A stretch of DNA of 19,436 nucleotides from Campylobacterota bacterium. GTDB lineage: Bacteria > Campylobacterota > Campylobacteria > Campylobacterales > Sulfurovaceae. The notes under the pieces are model-generated. The model was not told the DNA's origin, did no database searches, and worked only from the letters and a program-made list of their open reading frames with translations. The stretch spans positions 1 through 19,436 of the forward strand of contig DSAK01000183.1 in the NCBI GenBank assembly GCA_011372825.1, in the 5' to 3' direction. Below are positions 1 through 7,584 of this stretch, piece by piece. Position numbers and translations under genes: made by a program. Each line of letters opens with the position of its first letter. Positions within the stretch are counted from its first letter, which is position 1.

Positions 1-531
1 CTCTTTGAGTACAGCTTCTATAGAGTTTTTTGTATATTTTGAAAAGAGTGGACGAAATATAGTGTTGAGTGTTTCGATGATAGTGATATCAGCTTTTACT
101 TGCTCTTTTATCCCTAGTCGTCTTAGTTTTACTGCCACTTTTGTTCCATCTGGTAAAAATGCAGCATGGACTTGCCCTATTGATGCTGAGGCGATCGGTT
201 TTTGTTCTATTCTTTCAAACGGGGATTTGGTTCCAAATGCACGAGAGTATACAGTATCAAATGAATCCTGATTCATAGGTGGAAGTTTGTCGTGAAGCTC
301 TTTGAGCTGATCAAGATATTCAGTAGGGAAAAAATCAGCCCTTGTTGCTAGAACTTGAGCTAATTTTACAAAACTAGCGCCCAGTTTTATAACACTCTCT
401 TTGAGTGCATTAGGACTAAGTGGGCGGAGTCCTAAAAAATGTGACTTTCCTTTTATGATAAGGTAAACACTCAAGAGAAATAAAAAAACAAGATAGACCC
501 TTTTGGGGCTATAGTAGCTTAATCTTTTGAT
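1..531 (-). CDS. ubiB: UbiB/ABC1 (AarF) atypical kinase, N-terminal part
   Basis: Minus-strand frame open from about 531 to the window edge, so the C-terminal part of the kinase is missing. The N-terminus is basic, then hydrophobic (YLVFLFLLSVYLII), so it is probably membrane-anchored. It then shows family hallmarks: KLGASFVKLAQVLATRADFFP (the KxGQ-type region) and ASIGQVHAA followed by VAVK, the alanine-rich nucleotide loop and lysine strand of UbiB/ADCK proteins. Family members support quinone biosynthesis or lipid handling; in a menaquinone organism the exact role is open. The frame has no ATG, GTG or TTG between an upstream TGA near 617 and a TTG at 474. An AGGAG lies five bases before an ATC at 529-531, inside the end of the upstream gene, so that ATC is my preferred but unproven start. 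Confidence 0.85.
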   Translation of the reverse strand, partial: MKRLSYYSPKRVYLVFLFLLSVYLIIKGKSHFLGLRPLSPNALKESVIKLGASFVKLAQVLATRADFFPTEYLDQLKELHDKLPPMNQDSFDTVYSRAFGTKSPFERIEQKPIASASIGQVHAAFLPDGTKVAVKLRRLGIKEQVKADITIIETLNTIFRPLFSKYTKNSIEAVLKE

Positions 532-791
532 TGAAGCTCCTCTTTGAGCTTTTGGATATCCTCTTTCGTTGCTAGACCTAATTCGTCCATAATCTCACGA
601 AATGAAGATTTGATTTTGTCTTTGAGTACATCTTCCTCTTTGGCACCCTTTTCTTCTAGGGATTTTAAAAAACTTTTTGCATCTTCGGTTTTAATCTTCC
701 CTTTCTCTTCAAGCTTGTTTAATTCTTCTTCAATTTTTTCTTTGAGTAGAGCAAATGTACCCATGCCGATATTGGAAAATTCTTTTAACAT
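519..791 (-). CDS. Phasin-like small coiled-coil protein
   Basis: A 90-residue, highly charged, helix-rich protein beginning MLKEFSNIGMGTFALLKEK. A short hydrophobic N-terminal stretch is followed by long amphipathic Glu/Lys helices with heptad-like spacing (KEKIEEELNKLEEKGKI, then ATKEDIQKLKEELQSKD). This matches phasin-superfamily or polyhydroxyalkanoate-granule-associated-like proteins, and more loosely the UbiK/YqiC coiled-coil accessory factors. A strong AAGGAG lies seven bases upstream of the ATG. The 3' end overlaps the proposed start of the UbiB-like gene by about 13 bases, suggesting translational coupling. No catalytic residues are expected. A specific function, such as granule binding or a partner of UbiB, is inference from context only. 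Confidence 0.75.
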   Translation of the reverse strand: MLKEFSNIGMGTFALLKEKIEEELNKLEEKGKIKTEDAKSFLKSLEEKGAKEEDVLKDKIKSSFREIMDELGLATKEDIQKLKEELQSKD

Positions 792-822
792 AGTTGACTC
801 CTTTTTAAAAATTATAGCCTTT

Positions 823-1653
823 TTACCTCAAAAATAAAAGGGGCACAGAAGCCTCGATTAGCATCTGATGGGTTACGCTTCCAAAAATGATATTATGCCA
901 AGCACCATGTCCAAATGCGCCCATGGCTATAAGGTCGATTTGATTTTCTTTTTGGTATTTTGTAATTTCATCCACAGGGTCACCATGAAGTAAAACAAAG
1001 TTTGCATTAAGATTTGCGCTAGAGAGTCTCTCTTTCGCTTCTTGCAGGGCTTGATCGTTGTTTACACTTATAATATCTCGTTGAACATCTCCCAATAAAG
1101 GACGCGAAACAATCGCATCAAGTGCTTTTTTGCTTGAGTTTGAGCCATCATAAGCTATAAGTACTTTTTTAATTGGTTTATGCGAACCATTGATAAGTAT
1201 GATTGGTATGTGGAGAGATTTTAGGATATTTTCTACTTGTTTGCCTATGGGGATATTTTTGTTTTCGCTATCTTGACCCTTGAGACCTATAATGACAACT
1301 TTTGCTTCACGCTCTAAATCTAGTAGCGACTCACTAAGTAATCCATGTCTATGAGCAAGATTGACATCTTCAAACCCTTTTTTTGATGCATACTCTTTAA
1401 GTGAAATTAAAAGCTCTTTGCCATGCTTGACTTCTTGTTTGCTTTGCTGTTCATCTTCACTTGTAAGTTCTTCAAGGAGATTATCTCTTGAGCCTAAGCC
1501 AATTGCTCCAGAGAGATTAACTTTGGCGTAAGTATTTTTTTCTATTATGTGCAAAAGCGTTAATGGCAGATTGTGAGTTTTTGCAAGCTCTATTCCATAA
1601 TCACACACCGATTGTGAAAGTTTTCCTCCATCTATGCATGCTACTATTGTCAT
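823..1653 (-). CDS. Tandem-domain universal stress protein
   Basis: 276 residues formed by two UspA-like domains, about 1-155 and 161-276. The second begins KKVLIAYDGS and ends with the nucleotide-binding pattern GAFGHG (245-250), nine residues, then GS (259), so it probably binds ATP. The first domain ends in IIGLKGQ and lacks the intact glycine pattern, so it may be non-binding. The ATG has GGAGGG upstream, inside the end of the SulP gene, whose stop lies one base before this start, so the two genes are almost certainly co-transcribed and coupled. Usp proteins are cytoplasmic stress or regulatory proteins; the coupling suggests it may report on, or act with, the transporter. Confidence 0.9.
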   Translation of the reverse strand: MTIVACIDGGKLSQSVCDYGIELAKTHNLPLTLLHIIEKNTYAKVNLSGAIGLGSRDNLLEELTSEDEQQSKQEVKHGKELLISLKEYASKKGFEDVNLAHRHGLLSESLLDLEREAKVVIIGLKGQDSENKNIPIGKQVENILKSLHIPIILINGSHKPIKKVLIAYDGSNSSKKALDAIVSRPLLGDVQRDIISVNNDQALQEAKERLSSANLNANFVLLHGDPVDEITKYQKENQIDLIAMGAFGHGAWHNIIFGSVTHQMLIEASVPLLFLR

Positions 1654-1654
1654 A

Positions 1655-3142
1655 TTAATGCCCTCCCATAATTTTTTCTATCTCTTCTGGATTGTCGTGT
1701 ATTCCAAATCGGTCAATGATGGTTGATGTTGCTTCATTTTGACCAATTATCTCAACTTCAGCACCTTCGCGTCTCAATTTGATAACTGCTTTATCAAGTG
1801 CATAAACTGCTGATATATCCCAAAAGTGAGCTCTTGAGACATCTATTATAACTTTATCTAAAACCTCTTTAAAATCAAAAGACTCATAAAATTTTTCACT
1901 ACTATTGAAGAATACTTGTCCCACAAATTTGTACACTTTTTGAGTTTTATCTGCATTGTACTCGGTTTCAAAGTACATAAAGTGGGAGATTTTATTTGCA
2001 AAGAAGAGTGATGCTAGTAGTACCCCTGTAAGGACTCCAAGGGCTAGATTGTGTGTGCCAACTGTAACAATTACTGTGCCTAGCATAACTATATTGGTTG
2101 AGAGTGGCAAGGTGCGTAGCCGCTTTATGGACCCCCAGTCAAATGTTCCAATTGCAACCATTATCATTATAGCTACAAGTGCCGCCATTGGGATGACTGT
2201 CAAAACATCTGCTAAAAAAACCACCATGACAAGGAGATAGATTCCAGCTAAAAAACTAGAAAGCCTTCCTCTACCACCTGATTTGATATTGATGATAGAT
2301 TGACCTATCATTGCACATCCCGCCATACCACCCATAGAGCCTGAAGCGATATTTGCTATCCCCTGACCCCTTGCTTCTTTAAATTTATCACCTTTTGTAT
2401 CGGTAAGGTCGTCGATAATTGTTGTTGTCATAAATGACTCCAAAAGACCTACGATTGCAAGTGCAAAAGCATATGGAAATATGATTTTGAGTGTTTCAAA
2501 ATCAAGAGGTACATCAGGCCATAAAAATATTGGCAAGGTATCAGGCAGTTGCCCCATATCGCCAACTGTTCGTACATCCCACCCAACAAAATAGACAAAA
2601 ATAGTAAGAATTATTATTGTTACAAGAGGAGATGGAAGTATTTGACCAATCTTTGGTATATAAGGAAAAAGATAGATTATCCCAAGACCAATAGCTGTTA
2701 GCACATAAACATGCCATGTGACATTGGTTAGCTCAGGGAGTTGCGCCAAGAAGATGAGGATTGCAAGAGCATTGACAAACCCAACAACAACCGCTCTTGC
2801 TACAAAGCTCATAAGTTTATGGATACCGATATATGATAGAGCTATCTGAATCAGACCTGTTAAAATAGTAGTAGCTAGGAGATACTCAAGACCATACTCT
2901 TTGACCAAAGTTACCATCAGAAGTGCCATCGCTCCAGTAGCAGCACTGATCATCCCTGGTCTACCACCAACAAAGGATATAACGACAGCGATACAAAAAG
3001 AGGCATAAAGTCCAACTTTTGGATCTACTCCAGCAATGATACTAAAGGCAATAGCCTCTGGGATAAGGGCAAGGGCGACAACTATTCCAGCAATTGCATC
3101 ACCTCGAATATTACTAAACCACTCTTTTTTTAGTTTTTGCAT
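1655..3142 (-). CDS. SulP family anion (sulfate or bicarbonate) transporter with STAS domain
   Basis: 495 residues. The N-terminus carries the SulP signature (ALIPEAIAFSIIAGVDPKVG, about residues 25-44), followed by roughly 10-14 hydrophobic segments, including the glycine-rich GSMGGMAGCAMIGQS region typical of the family. A C-terminal STAS domain runs from about 390 to the end (KVIIDVSRAHFWDISAVYALDK). SulP proteins import sulfate or, as in cyanobacterial BicA, bicarbonate. For an autotrophic campylobacterotan the bicarbonate role is attractive, but sequence alone cannot decide. ATG at 3140-3142 with AAAGG upstream. There are 71 bases between the K+ channel gene and this one, and the Usp gene follows after one base. 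Confidence 0.93.
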   Translation of the reverse strand: MQKLKKEWFSNIRGDAIAGIVVALALIPEAIAFSIIAGVDPKVGLYASFCIAVVISFVGGRPGMISAATGAMALLMVTLVKEYGLEYLLATTILTGLIQIALSYIGIHKLMSFVARAVVVGFVNALAILIFLAQLPELTNVTWHVYVLTAIGLGIIYLFPYIPKIGQILPSPLVTIIILTIFVYFVGWDVRTVGDMGQLPDTLPIFLWPDVPLDFETLKIIFPYAFALAIVGLLESFMTTTIIDDLTDTKGDKFKEARGQGIANIASGSMGGMAGCAMIGQSIINIKSGGRGRLSSFLAGIYLLVMVVFLADVLTVIPMAALVAIMIMVAIGTFDWGSIKRLRTLPLSTNIVMLGTVIVTVGTHNLALGVLTGVLLASLFFANKISHFMYFETEYNADKTQKVYKFVGQVFFNSSEKFYESFDFKEVLDKVIIDVSRAHFWDISAVYALDKAVIKLRREGAEVEIIGQNEATSTIIDRFGIHDNPEEIEKIMGGH

Positions 3143-3213
3143 ATGTTGCCTTTATCGAAAATTAAGTCGAGATCTTATCGTACTCCTAGTTATACATAAG
3201 AAAAAATGGTATA

Positions 3214-4875
3214 TTAAATAGTCGCTTTTAGAATATATTCAAGTTCATAGTCATTTTGAGCAATATACTCGATGTCCTCAATGGCCTCACCATTGCATGC
3301 AAATAAAATCTCATCATCTAGTTGAAGTTCGATTTGGGGCTGTGGCAAAAGATATGATTTTTTATTTCTCCATAGTAGGAGAGGTTTTATACGGTTATAT
3401 TCGTGGTGATTTGCCCTTGAACGCAAGAGTGTATCAAGATAGATTGCCTCTTTGCTGTTGATTTTTTTTGCGATTGCGTAAGCATCATTTTCTGTGATTT
3501 TGATATCAAAAATATCTGGATTTGGACCTATCTCTTCACGCAATGATTGTGCCAACTCTTGTGCCCACTGCTCATCTTTAGTGCTAATTAGCTCTAAAAA
3601 TTTATCAGCCATTGGGTGGATAAGTGCATTGATGGTTTTGTGTATCAAGAGGCGTGATGGCATAAAGATATAGTGGATATTTGCATAATGGAACAAAGAG
3701 AGGTTTTCAATCTCATTTTCACGCGCTATAGTGACAATGTGTGGGTTAATCTTTCTTGCTGTAGCAAGGAGCGATAGATTTGTAGTATCATCATTAGTAC
3801 CCGCTATGATAGCAACTGCTTCTTCGATTTTGGCATTTTTTAAAACCTCTTTATCATCAGCATTAGCAAAAATAACTTTTTTTAGCTCCTCTTTCGTAAG
3901 AGCCGTACCTATTTTGTTGTCTATCTCTATAAACTCTACAGGCAAATTGTTGTTTGCTAGTACTTGATGGATTTGTTTACCCATGCGACCGTAACCACAG
4001 ATGATGTAAAGTCCTTTTGGTAAAGTGAAAATCGACGTGTGCAAATCCCCAATTCTGTAAACCCACTTTGTCACTTGATAAAGCGTTGGAGCATTAAGAA
4101 GCATTTGAATATGATTTGAGATAATATTAAAAGGGTTTTCTATGATTTCTACACCTAAATCTTGAAGGTTTTCTGTATGGTTATTTGTGGTGGATTTTAT
4201 AGCTAATGGGATTGATTGGTTTAGAATCTTTGCAGTGAGAGCAATCTTGAGATTTAGGTTGTCATCCTCAAACAAAGAGACAAGCCCTTTACAGTATCTA
4301 GATTTGATACCTGCTAACTCAAGTGCATTTGGATCGTATATATCAGCTTGCAATACAGGTATATTTGGTACATAGTTTTCTAAAATCAGCTCATTGACTC
4401 GTTCGGTATTTTTTTCAATTACAACAACTCTATATCCCCTTGCAAGAACTTTGCCGATAATCTTTTTTGTTACATTGTTATAGCCTAAGATGATAAAAAA
4501 ATCCTCTCTTATATTTCGCACCTTTTTTCTAAATCGTGTTTTGGCTATCTCTTGAATGAGAAGTTTGTCTTGTAGGGTAGAGATGAGCGAGCCAATCCCA
4601 TAAAACCATCCAATGACGGTTATATATATTGATGCTGAAACCCACATCCTTTGCGGATAAGTAAAAGAGTAGGGTGTCTCTCCAAACCCAATTGTAGTTG
4701 CGGTATAAGAGATAAAATAAAAAGCATCAAAGATTGTCATTTTATACGGCTCACCATCAGCTGTTACACCATTAAGCGATACAAGACCTGCGATGGCTAT
4801 CGTGTGAGTTAGAACAATGACGATAAATGGCGCCCGCATTTTCTGAAGCAAGAGCCAAAAGGAGTTGTTGCTCAT
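3214..4875 (-). CDS. Two-TM potassium channel with two RCK (TrkA-N) domains
   Basis: 553 residues. Transmembrane segments lie at about 15-34 and 78-99 and flank a pore helix and the selectivity filter TTIGFGE (60-66), with Glu where many channels have Asp. Two cytosolic RCK-like Rossmann domains follow. The first (about 126-260) opens IILGYNNVTKK and has lost the glycine motif. The second (about 289-420) opens IICGYGRMGKQ with an intact GxGxxG, so nucleotide or ligand sensing is probably done there. A TrkA-C-like tail (about 440-553) ends the protein. It is likely a K+ channel gated by NAD(H), nucleotides or divalent ions. ATG with AAAGGTAAG upstream, six bases after the DUF6394-like gene. 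Confidence 0.92.
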   Translation of the reverse strand: MSNNSFWLLLQKMRAPFIVIVLTHTIAIAGLVSLNGVTADGEPYKMTIFDAFYFISYTATTIGFGETPYSFTYPQRMWVSASIYITVIGWFYGIGSLISTLQDKLLIQEIAKTRFRKKVRNIREDFFIILGYNNVTKKIIGKVLARGYRVVVIEKNTERVNELILENYVPNIPVLQADIYDPNALELAGIKSRYCKGLVSLFEDDNLNLKIALTAKILNQSIPLAIKSTTNNHTENLQDLGVEIIENPFNIISNHIQMLLNAPTLYQVTKWVYRIGDLHTSIFTLPKGLYIICGYGRMGKQIHQVLANNNLPVEFIEIDNKIGTALTKEELKKVIFANADDKEVLKNAKIEEAVAIIAGTNDDTTNLSLLATARKINPHIVTIARENEIENLSLFHYANIHYIFMPSRLLIHKTINALIHPMADKFLELISTKDEQWAQELAQSLREEIGPNPDIFDIKITENDAYAIAKKINSKEAIYLDTLLRSRANHHEYNRIKPLLLWRNKKSYLLPQPQIELQLDDEILFACNGEAIEDIEYIAQNDYELEYILKATI

Positions 4876-4881
4876 ATCAAC

Positions 4882-5259
4882 TTACCTTTTTGCTTTTAGT
4901 GTCTCGCCGATATAGAGGATTACTGAAATTACATTGGCAAGCAATGCTCCACCTGAGAGTGAAATAATCACAGAAGTTATATGCAAATCTATTGATCCGG
5001 TATAGTGGGTAATTGTCCACACTGTAGCTGCTGCTATAAGCTGGATGTCTGCCACCAATGAGGTCGCTAAAAGGACTGAGCCAATTTGCGTTTTATCCCC
5101 GATTTTAAGTGTTGTTGCAATGAGATTGACAACAATTGCTGCAAAAAGCTCATACTTGCTATGTTGCACAAGCGAATCCATACTTCCATAGAAAAAACCA
5201 AAATTGAGTGTCATTGCAAAAATAATAAAAAAACCACTGATGAGTTTATCAAAATTCAT
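4882..5259 (-). CDS. Small four-helix membrane protein, probably DUF6394
   Basis: 125 residues with about four hydrophobic segments (roughly 5-24, 38-52, 62-85, 95-117) and a basic C-terminus. The central stretch IATTLKIGDKTQIGSVLLATS matches my memory of the DUF6394 family of Campylobacterota; I could not check this. ATG with a strong AAGGAG upstream and a TACAAT -10 on the minus strand at 5291-5296, so it is probably the first gene of the operon. It lies six bases before the K+ channel, suggesting a partner or accessory subunit, which is inference. No enzymatic motif is visible. Confidence 0.75.
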   Translation of the reverse strand: MNFDKLISGFFIIFAMTLNFGFFYGSMDSLVQHSKYELFAAIVVNLIATTLKIGDKTQIGSVLLATSLVADIQLIAAATVWTITHYTGSIDLHITSVIISLSGGALLANVISVILYIGETLKAKR

Positions 5260-5290
5260 CTACTCTCCTTAGGAAAAACATATAAGATAT

Positions 5291-5296
5291 ATTGTA
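5291..5296 (-). promoter_or_regulatory. -10 box for the small membrane protein/K+ channel operon
   Basis: TACAAT on the minus strand, placing a start of transcription about 25 bases before the ATG at 5259. No convincing -35, as is usual for sigma-70 promoters in Campylobacterota. Confidence 0.5.
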
Positions 5297-5317
5297 GACC
5301 AAATAATGTGAAAGGAA

Positions 5318-5342
5318 GCTAAACTCTCCTTAAGAGAGGAGC
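5318..5342 (-). terminator. Weak hairpin after the Sel1-repeat gene
   Basis: On the minus strand a GC-containing hairpin (CTCTC, short loop, GAGAG) lies just past the stop of the Sel1 gene and is followed only by TTTAG. It may be a weak terminator or attenuator; the U-tract is poor. Confidence 0.3.
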
Positions 5343-5348
5343 TCAAGG

Positions 5349-6347
5349 TTATGGTTTTTTTGGAGTTATTTTTTCAAGATAATCTGAAATAGCCTTGTCT
5401 ATACCATGAGTTTGAATCTCTTTAGCTAGTGCTTGAGATGCATTGATATCTTCAGGGGCAAGGGTGCTGGCAAGTTTTTTTTGATTCTCTGTTGCTTTGT
5501 TGCTGCTAGAGTTATCAAATGCTGTTGAAAAACTATAGAGTGTAAAAGCGATAATTTTGTTTTGAGGGACACCATATCCATTTTCAAACATCATTCCAAG
5601 ATTATTTAAAGACCATGGATTGCCTTGGTTTGATGAGAGTATATACCATTTGAGAGCCTCTTTGATATCTTGTTCTATTGCACCTTCGCCTGTTGTGTAT
5701 AAAAGTCCTAGATTGTATTGTGCCCATGCATGACCTTGGTTTGCAGCTAGTTCAAAAAGTTTAAATGCTTCAGTTTCATTTTTATCGATATTCACTCCAG
5801 CCTGCAATAACGATCCAAGTGCATATTGGGCTAGTGGATTGTTTTGTGCTATAGAATCTTTGTACCACTTGACAGCTTGAGTGATATTTTGCTCAACACC
5901 AAGACCTCTCTCATAAAACATACCTATATTATATTGACCATTGCTGTTGTTTTGGTTGGCTGCTTTTTGGTACCAATCGAGAGCTTGAGTGATATTTTGC
6001 TCTACGCCGTGACCATTCATATACATAACGCCAAGATTGTTTTGCGCATCAGCATTGCCAGCTTGTGCTGCTTGTGTGTAAAGCTTGAGTGCTTCATCAA
6101 AATTTTGCTCTATTTGGTGACCAAAATAGTAGTTGTTTGCTAGTTCGTATTGTGCTGCCACATCCCCTTTTTGAGCCAATGCTTGTAGCTCTTCAACACT
6201 TTTTTCAGCAACAGATGGTGTTATTTGACTTGTTTGTGTTGTTGATGCTTTGTCTTTGTTTAGCCAAGCAGAAATTGTTTCATATTTAAATCCTACAAAG
6301 CCCAATATCGCTAGCACGATTATGATTAAAATTATACGAAGTTTCAT
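5349..6347 (-). CDS. Membrane-anchored Sel1-repeat (TPR-like) protein
   Basis: 332 residues. A basic N-terminus and a hydrophobic segment at about 4-24 form a signal anchor, so the rest is probably periplasmic. A Ser/Thr/Gln-rich linker is followed by six Sel1-like repeats of about 36 residues (about 58-280), recognisable by AQYxLGxxYxxGxGVxQN and AxxWYxxAAxQG patterns. Such proteins are scaffolds for protein-protein contacts in envelope or stress pathways. ATG with AAGGA upstream and a minus-strand TATAAT at 6371-6376, inside a perfect palindrome. It is a separate unit from CorA upstream (51 bases). No Cys pairs of the Helicobacter Hcp type are seen. Confidence 0.88.
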   Translation of the reverse strand: MKLRIILIIIVLAILGFVGFKYETISAWLNKDKASTTQTSQITPSVAEKSVEELQALAQKGDVAAQYELANNYYFGHQIEQNFDEALKLYTQAAQAGNADAQNNLGVMYMNGHGVEQNITQALDWYQKAANQNNSNGQYNIGMFYERGLGVEQNITQAVKWYKDSIAQNNPLAQYALGSLLQAGVNIDKNETEAFKLFELAANQGHAWAQYNLGLLYTTGEGAIEQDIKEALKWYILSSNQGNPWSLNNLGMMFENGYGVPQNKIIAFTLYSFSTAFDNSSSNKATENQKKLASTLAPEDINASQALAKEIQTHGIDKAISDYLEKITPKKP

Positions 6348-6365
6348 ATTGCGTTTCCTTTTTAA

Positions 6366-6380
6366 TTGGTATTATACCAA
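6366..6380 (-). promoter_or_regulatory. Promoter -10 embedded in a perfect inverted repeat
   Basis: TTGGTAT, one central base, ATACCAA: seven-base perfect arms that contain the minus-strand TATAAT (6371-6376) of the Sel1-repeat gene. The arrangement would suit a dimeric repressor that blocks the promoter. No regulator is identified. Confidence 0.45.
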
Positions 6381-6398
6381 AAAGAAAAATTTATAAAA

Positions 6399-7352
6399 TT
6401 ACATCCAGCCTTTCTTTTTAAAAATATAAAGAGGAGTTACTGATGAGAGGATCATAAGCCCAATAGCCAATAGGTAGCCGTATTTAAAGTGTAGTTCAGG
6501 CATAAAATCAAAATTCATCCCATAAATACTTGCAATGAGGGTAGGAGGGAGAAATATCACATTGACTATCGTAAAGATTTTGATGGCTTTGTTTTGTTCG
6601 ATGCTCAACATCCCTACAAATATACTTTGGAGGTAGTCAAGTCTGTCAAAATTAAAATCGGTATGTTCGATGAGTGATTTTATATCTTTGAGCATTATGA
6701 CAACATCATCGGTTGCAATTTTGTTGACATTGGATTTAAGCAACGAGGTGAGAATCCGTTGTTTATCTGTGAGGTTTTCTCTGATTTTCATATTCAGATC
6801 TTCAGAAGCCGCTATTTTTTCTAGAATCTCTTCATCATCATTTGTGTAGTCGGTAAATACATGGCGACGCAGTTTAACTATCTCTTTTGAGAGGCTCTCT
6901 ATAGCATCAGCATCAGCATCTATACGGATATCAAGAATCTGATAGAAGATATCAAATCCATTGCTAAACTCTTTTGGGGATGTCAAAAACCGCTTGCTAA
7001 GCTCCTTAAATGTCTCTAGCTCTTTGTAGCGTATCGAGAAGAGTATTTTACTTTGTAGGATAAAAGATACTGTTTCATTGTAAGGTGTTTTATCGTTACT
7101 AATCAAAAAGTAGCTATTTATTTCAAGCCTATTGTCCTCTTCCCAATATCTAGAGCTTATCTCAATCTCTTCACTCTCTTGTTTTGTAGGAAAATGTATA
7201 TCAAACATCTCTTCAACGGTTCGCACTTCAGCCCTTGTAGGGCGGAGCATATCTATCCATACTACATCTTTTACTTTTCCACTCTCTTGAAGAGTCTCTA
7301 GATTTTTTATGATTTCTAGTCTACTACTAGTTTTAACAAAACATTTTACCAT
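6399..7352 (-). CDS. corA: CorA-type magnesium/cobalt channel
   Basis: 317 residues from the chosen start. A long acidic cytosolic helical domain is followed by two C-terminal membrane helices. The first ends at the diagnostic YGMN (about 277-280), and the protein ends in a basic stretch KKKGWM, both typical of CorA pentamers that take up Mg2+. I prefer the ATG at 7350-7352 (protein beginning MVKCFVKTSS) because GGAG precedes it by about six bases. The in-frame ATG at 7362-7364 and a TTG just before it have no ribosome binding site, and both lie close to a likely minus-strand -10 (TATCAT, 7377-7382). Confidence 0.93.
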   Translation of the reverse strand: MVKCFVKTSSRLEIIKNLETLQESGKVKDVVWIDMLRPTRAEVRTVEEMFDIHFPTKQESEEIEISSRYWEEDNRLEINSYFLISNDKTPYNETVSFILQSKILFSIRYKELETFKELSKRFLTSPKEFSNGFDIFYQILDIRIDADADAIESLSKEIVKLRRHVFTDYTNDDEEILEKIAASEDLNMKIRENLTDKQRILTSLLKSNVNKIATDDVVIMLKDIKSLIEHTDFNFDRLDYLQSIFVGMLSIEQNKAIKIFTIVNVIFLPPTLIASIYGMNFDFMPELHFKYGYLLAIGLMILSSVTPLYIFKKKGWM

Positions 7353-7389
7353 AGCTAGCTCCATCAATTTGGTTTGATATGATACTGCT

Positions 7390-7540
7390 AAACACCTAAG
7401 AGGTGTTTAAAAAACTTTTTGTTAGCCAAAGTTTGTTACTATTCTTTGACCTTTTGGATCTATTGGGGCTGGTCGAATTTAACTAGCTTGCCTCCTTGAG
7501 GCAGAAACGATTACTTTGACTACCAAAGAGGCTTTGCTTC
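7390..7540. other. Hairpin-rich intergenic segment between corA and truD
   Basis: Holds AAACACCT-AAG-AGGTGTTT (7390-7408, eight pairs), TGCCTC-CTT-GAGGCA (about 7489-7503) and CAAAG-AGG-CTTTG (about 7523-7535). The GCCTC arm can pair with either of two GAGGC copies, so two structures exclude each other. No known riboswitch or small RNA family is recognised, and strand is undecided. It could be a leader of truD or a separate small RNA. Confidence 0.35.
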
Positions 7541-7552
7541 TATTTATAACGA

Positions 7553-7558
7553 TACAAT
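7553..7558 (+). promoter_or_regulatory. -10 box for truD
   Basis: TACAAT with a second copy at 7561-7566; either gives a short leader before the ATG at 7585. No clear -35. Confidence 0.4.
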
Positions 7559-7584
7559 TATACAATTTTCACTAAAAGGTTCAC

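Noticed and set aside
7390..7410. AAACACCT/AGGTGTTT hairpin as a terminator
   Set aside because: No proper U-tract on either side and no transcript known to end there; kept only as part of a structured region.
7400..7560. 6S RNA, tmRNA or Mg2+ (M-box) riboswitch
   Set aside because: None of the conserved sequences or the long rod-like pairing of these RNAs could be found.
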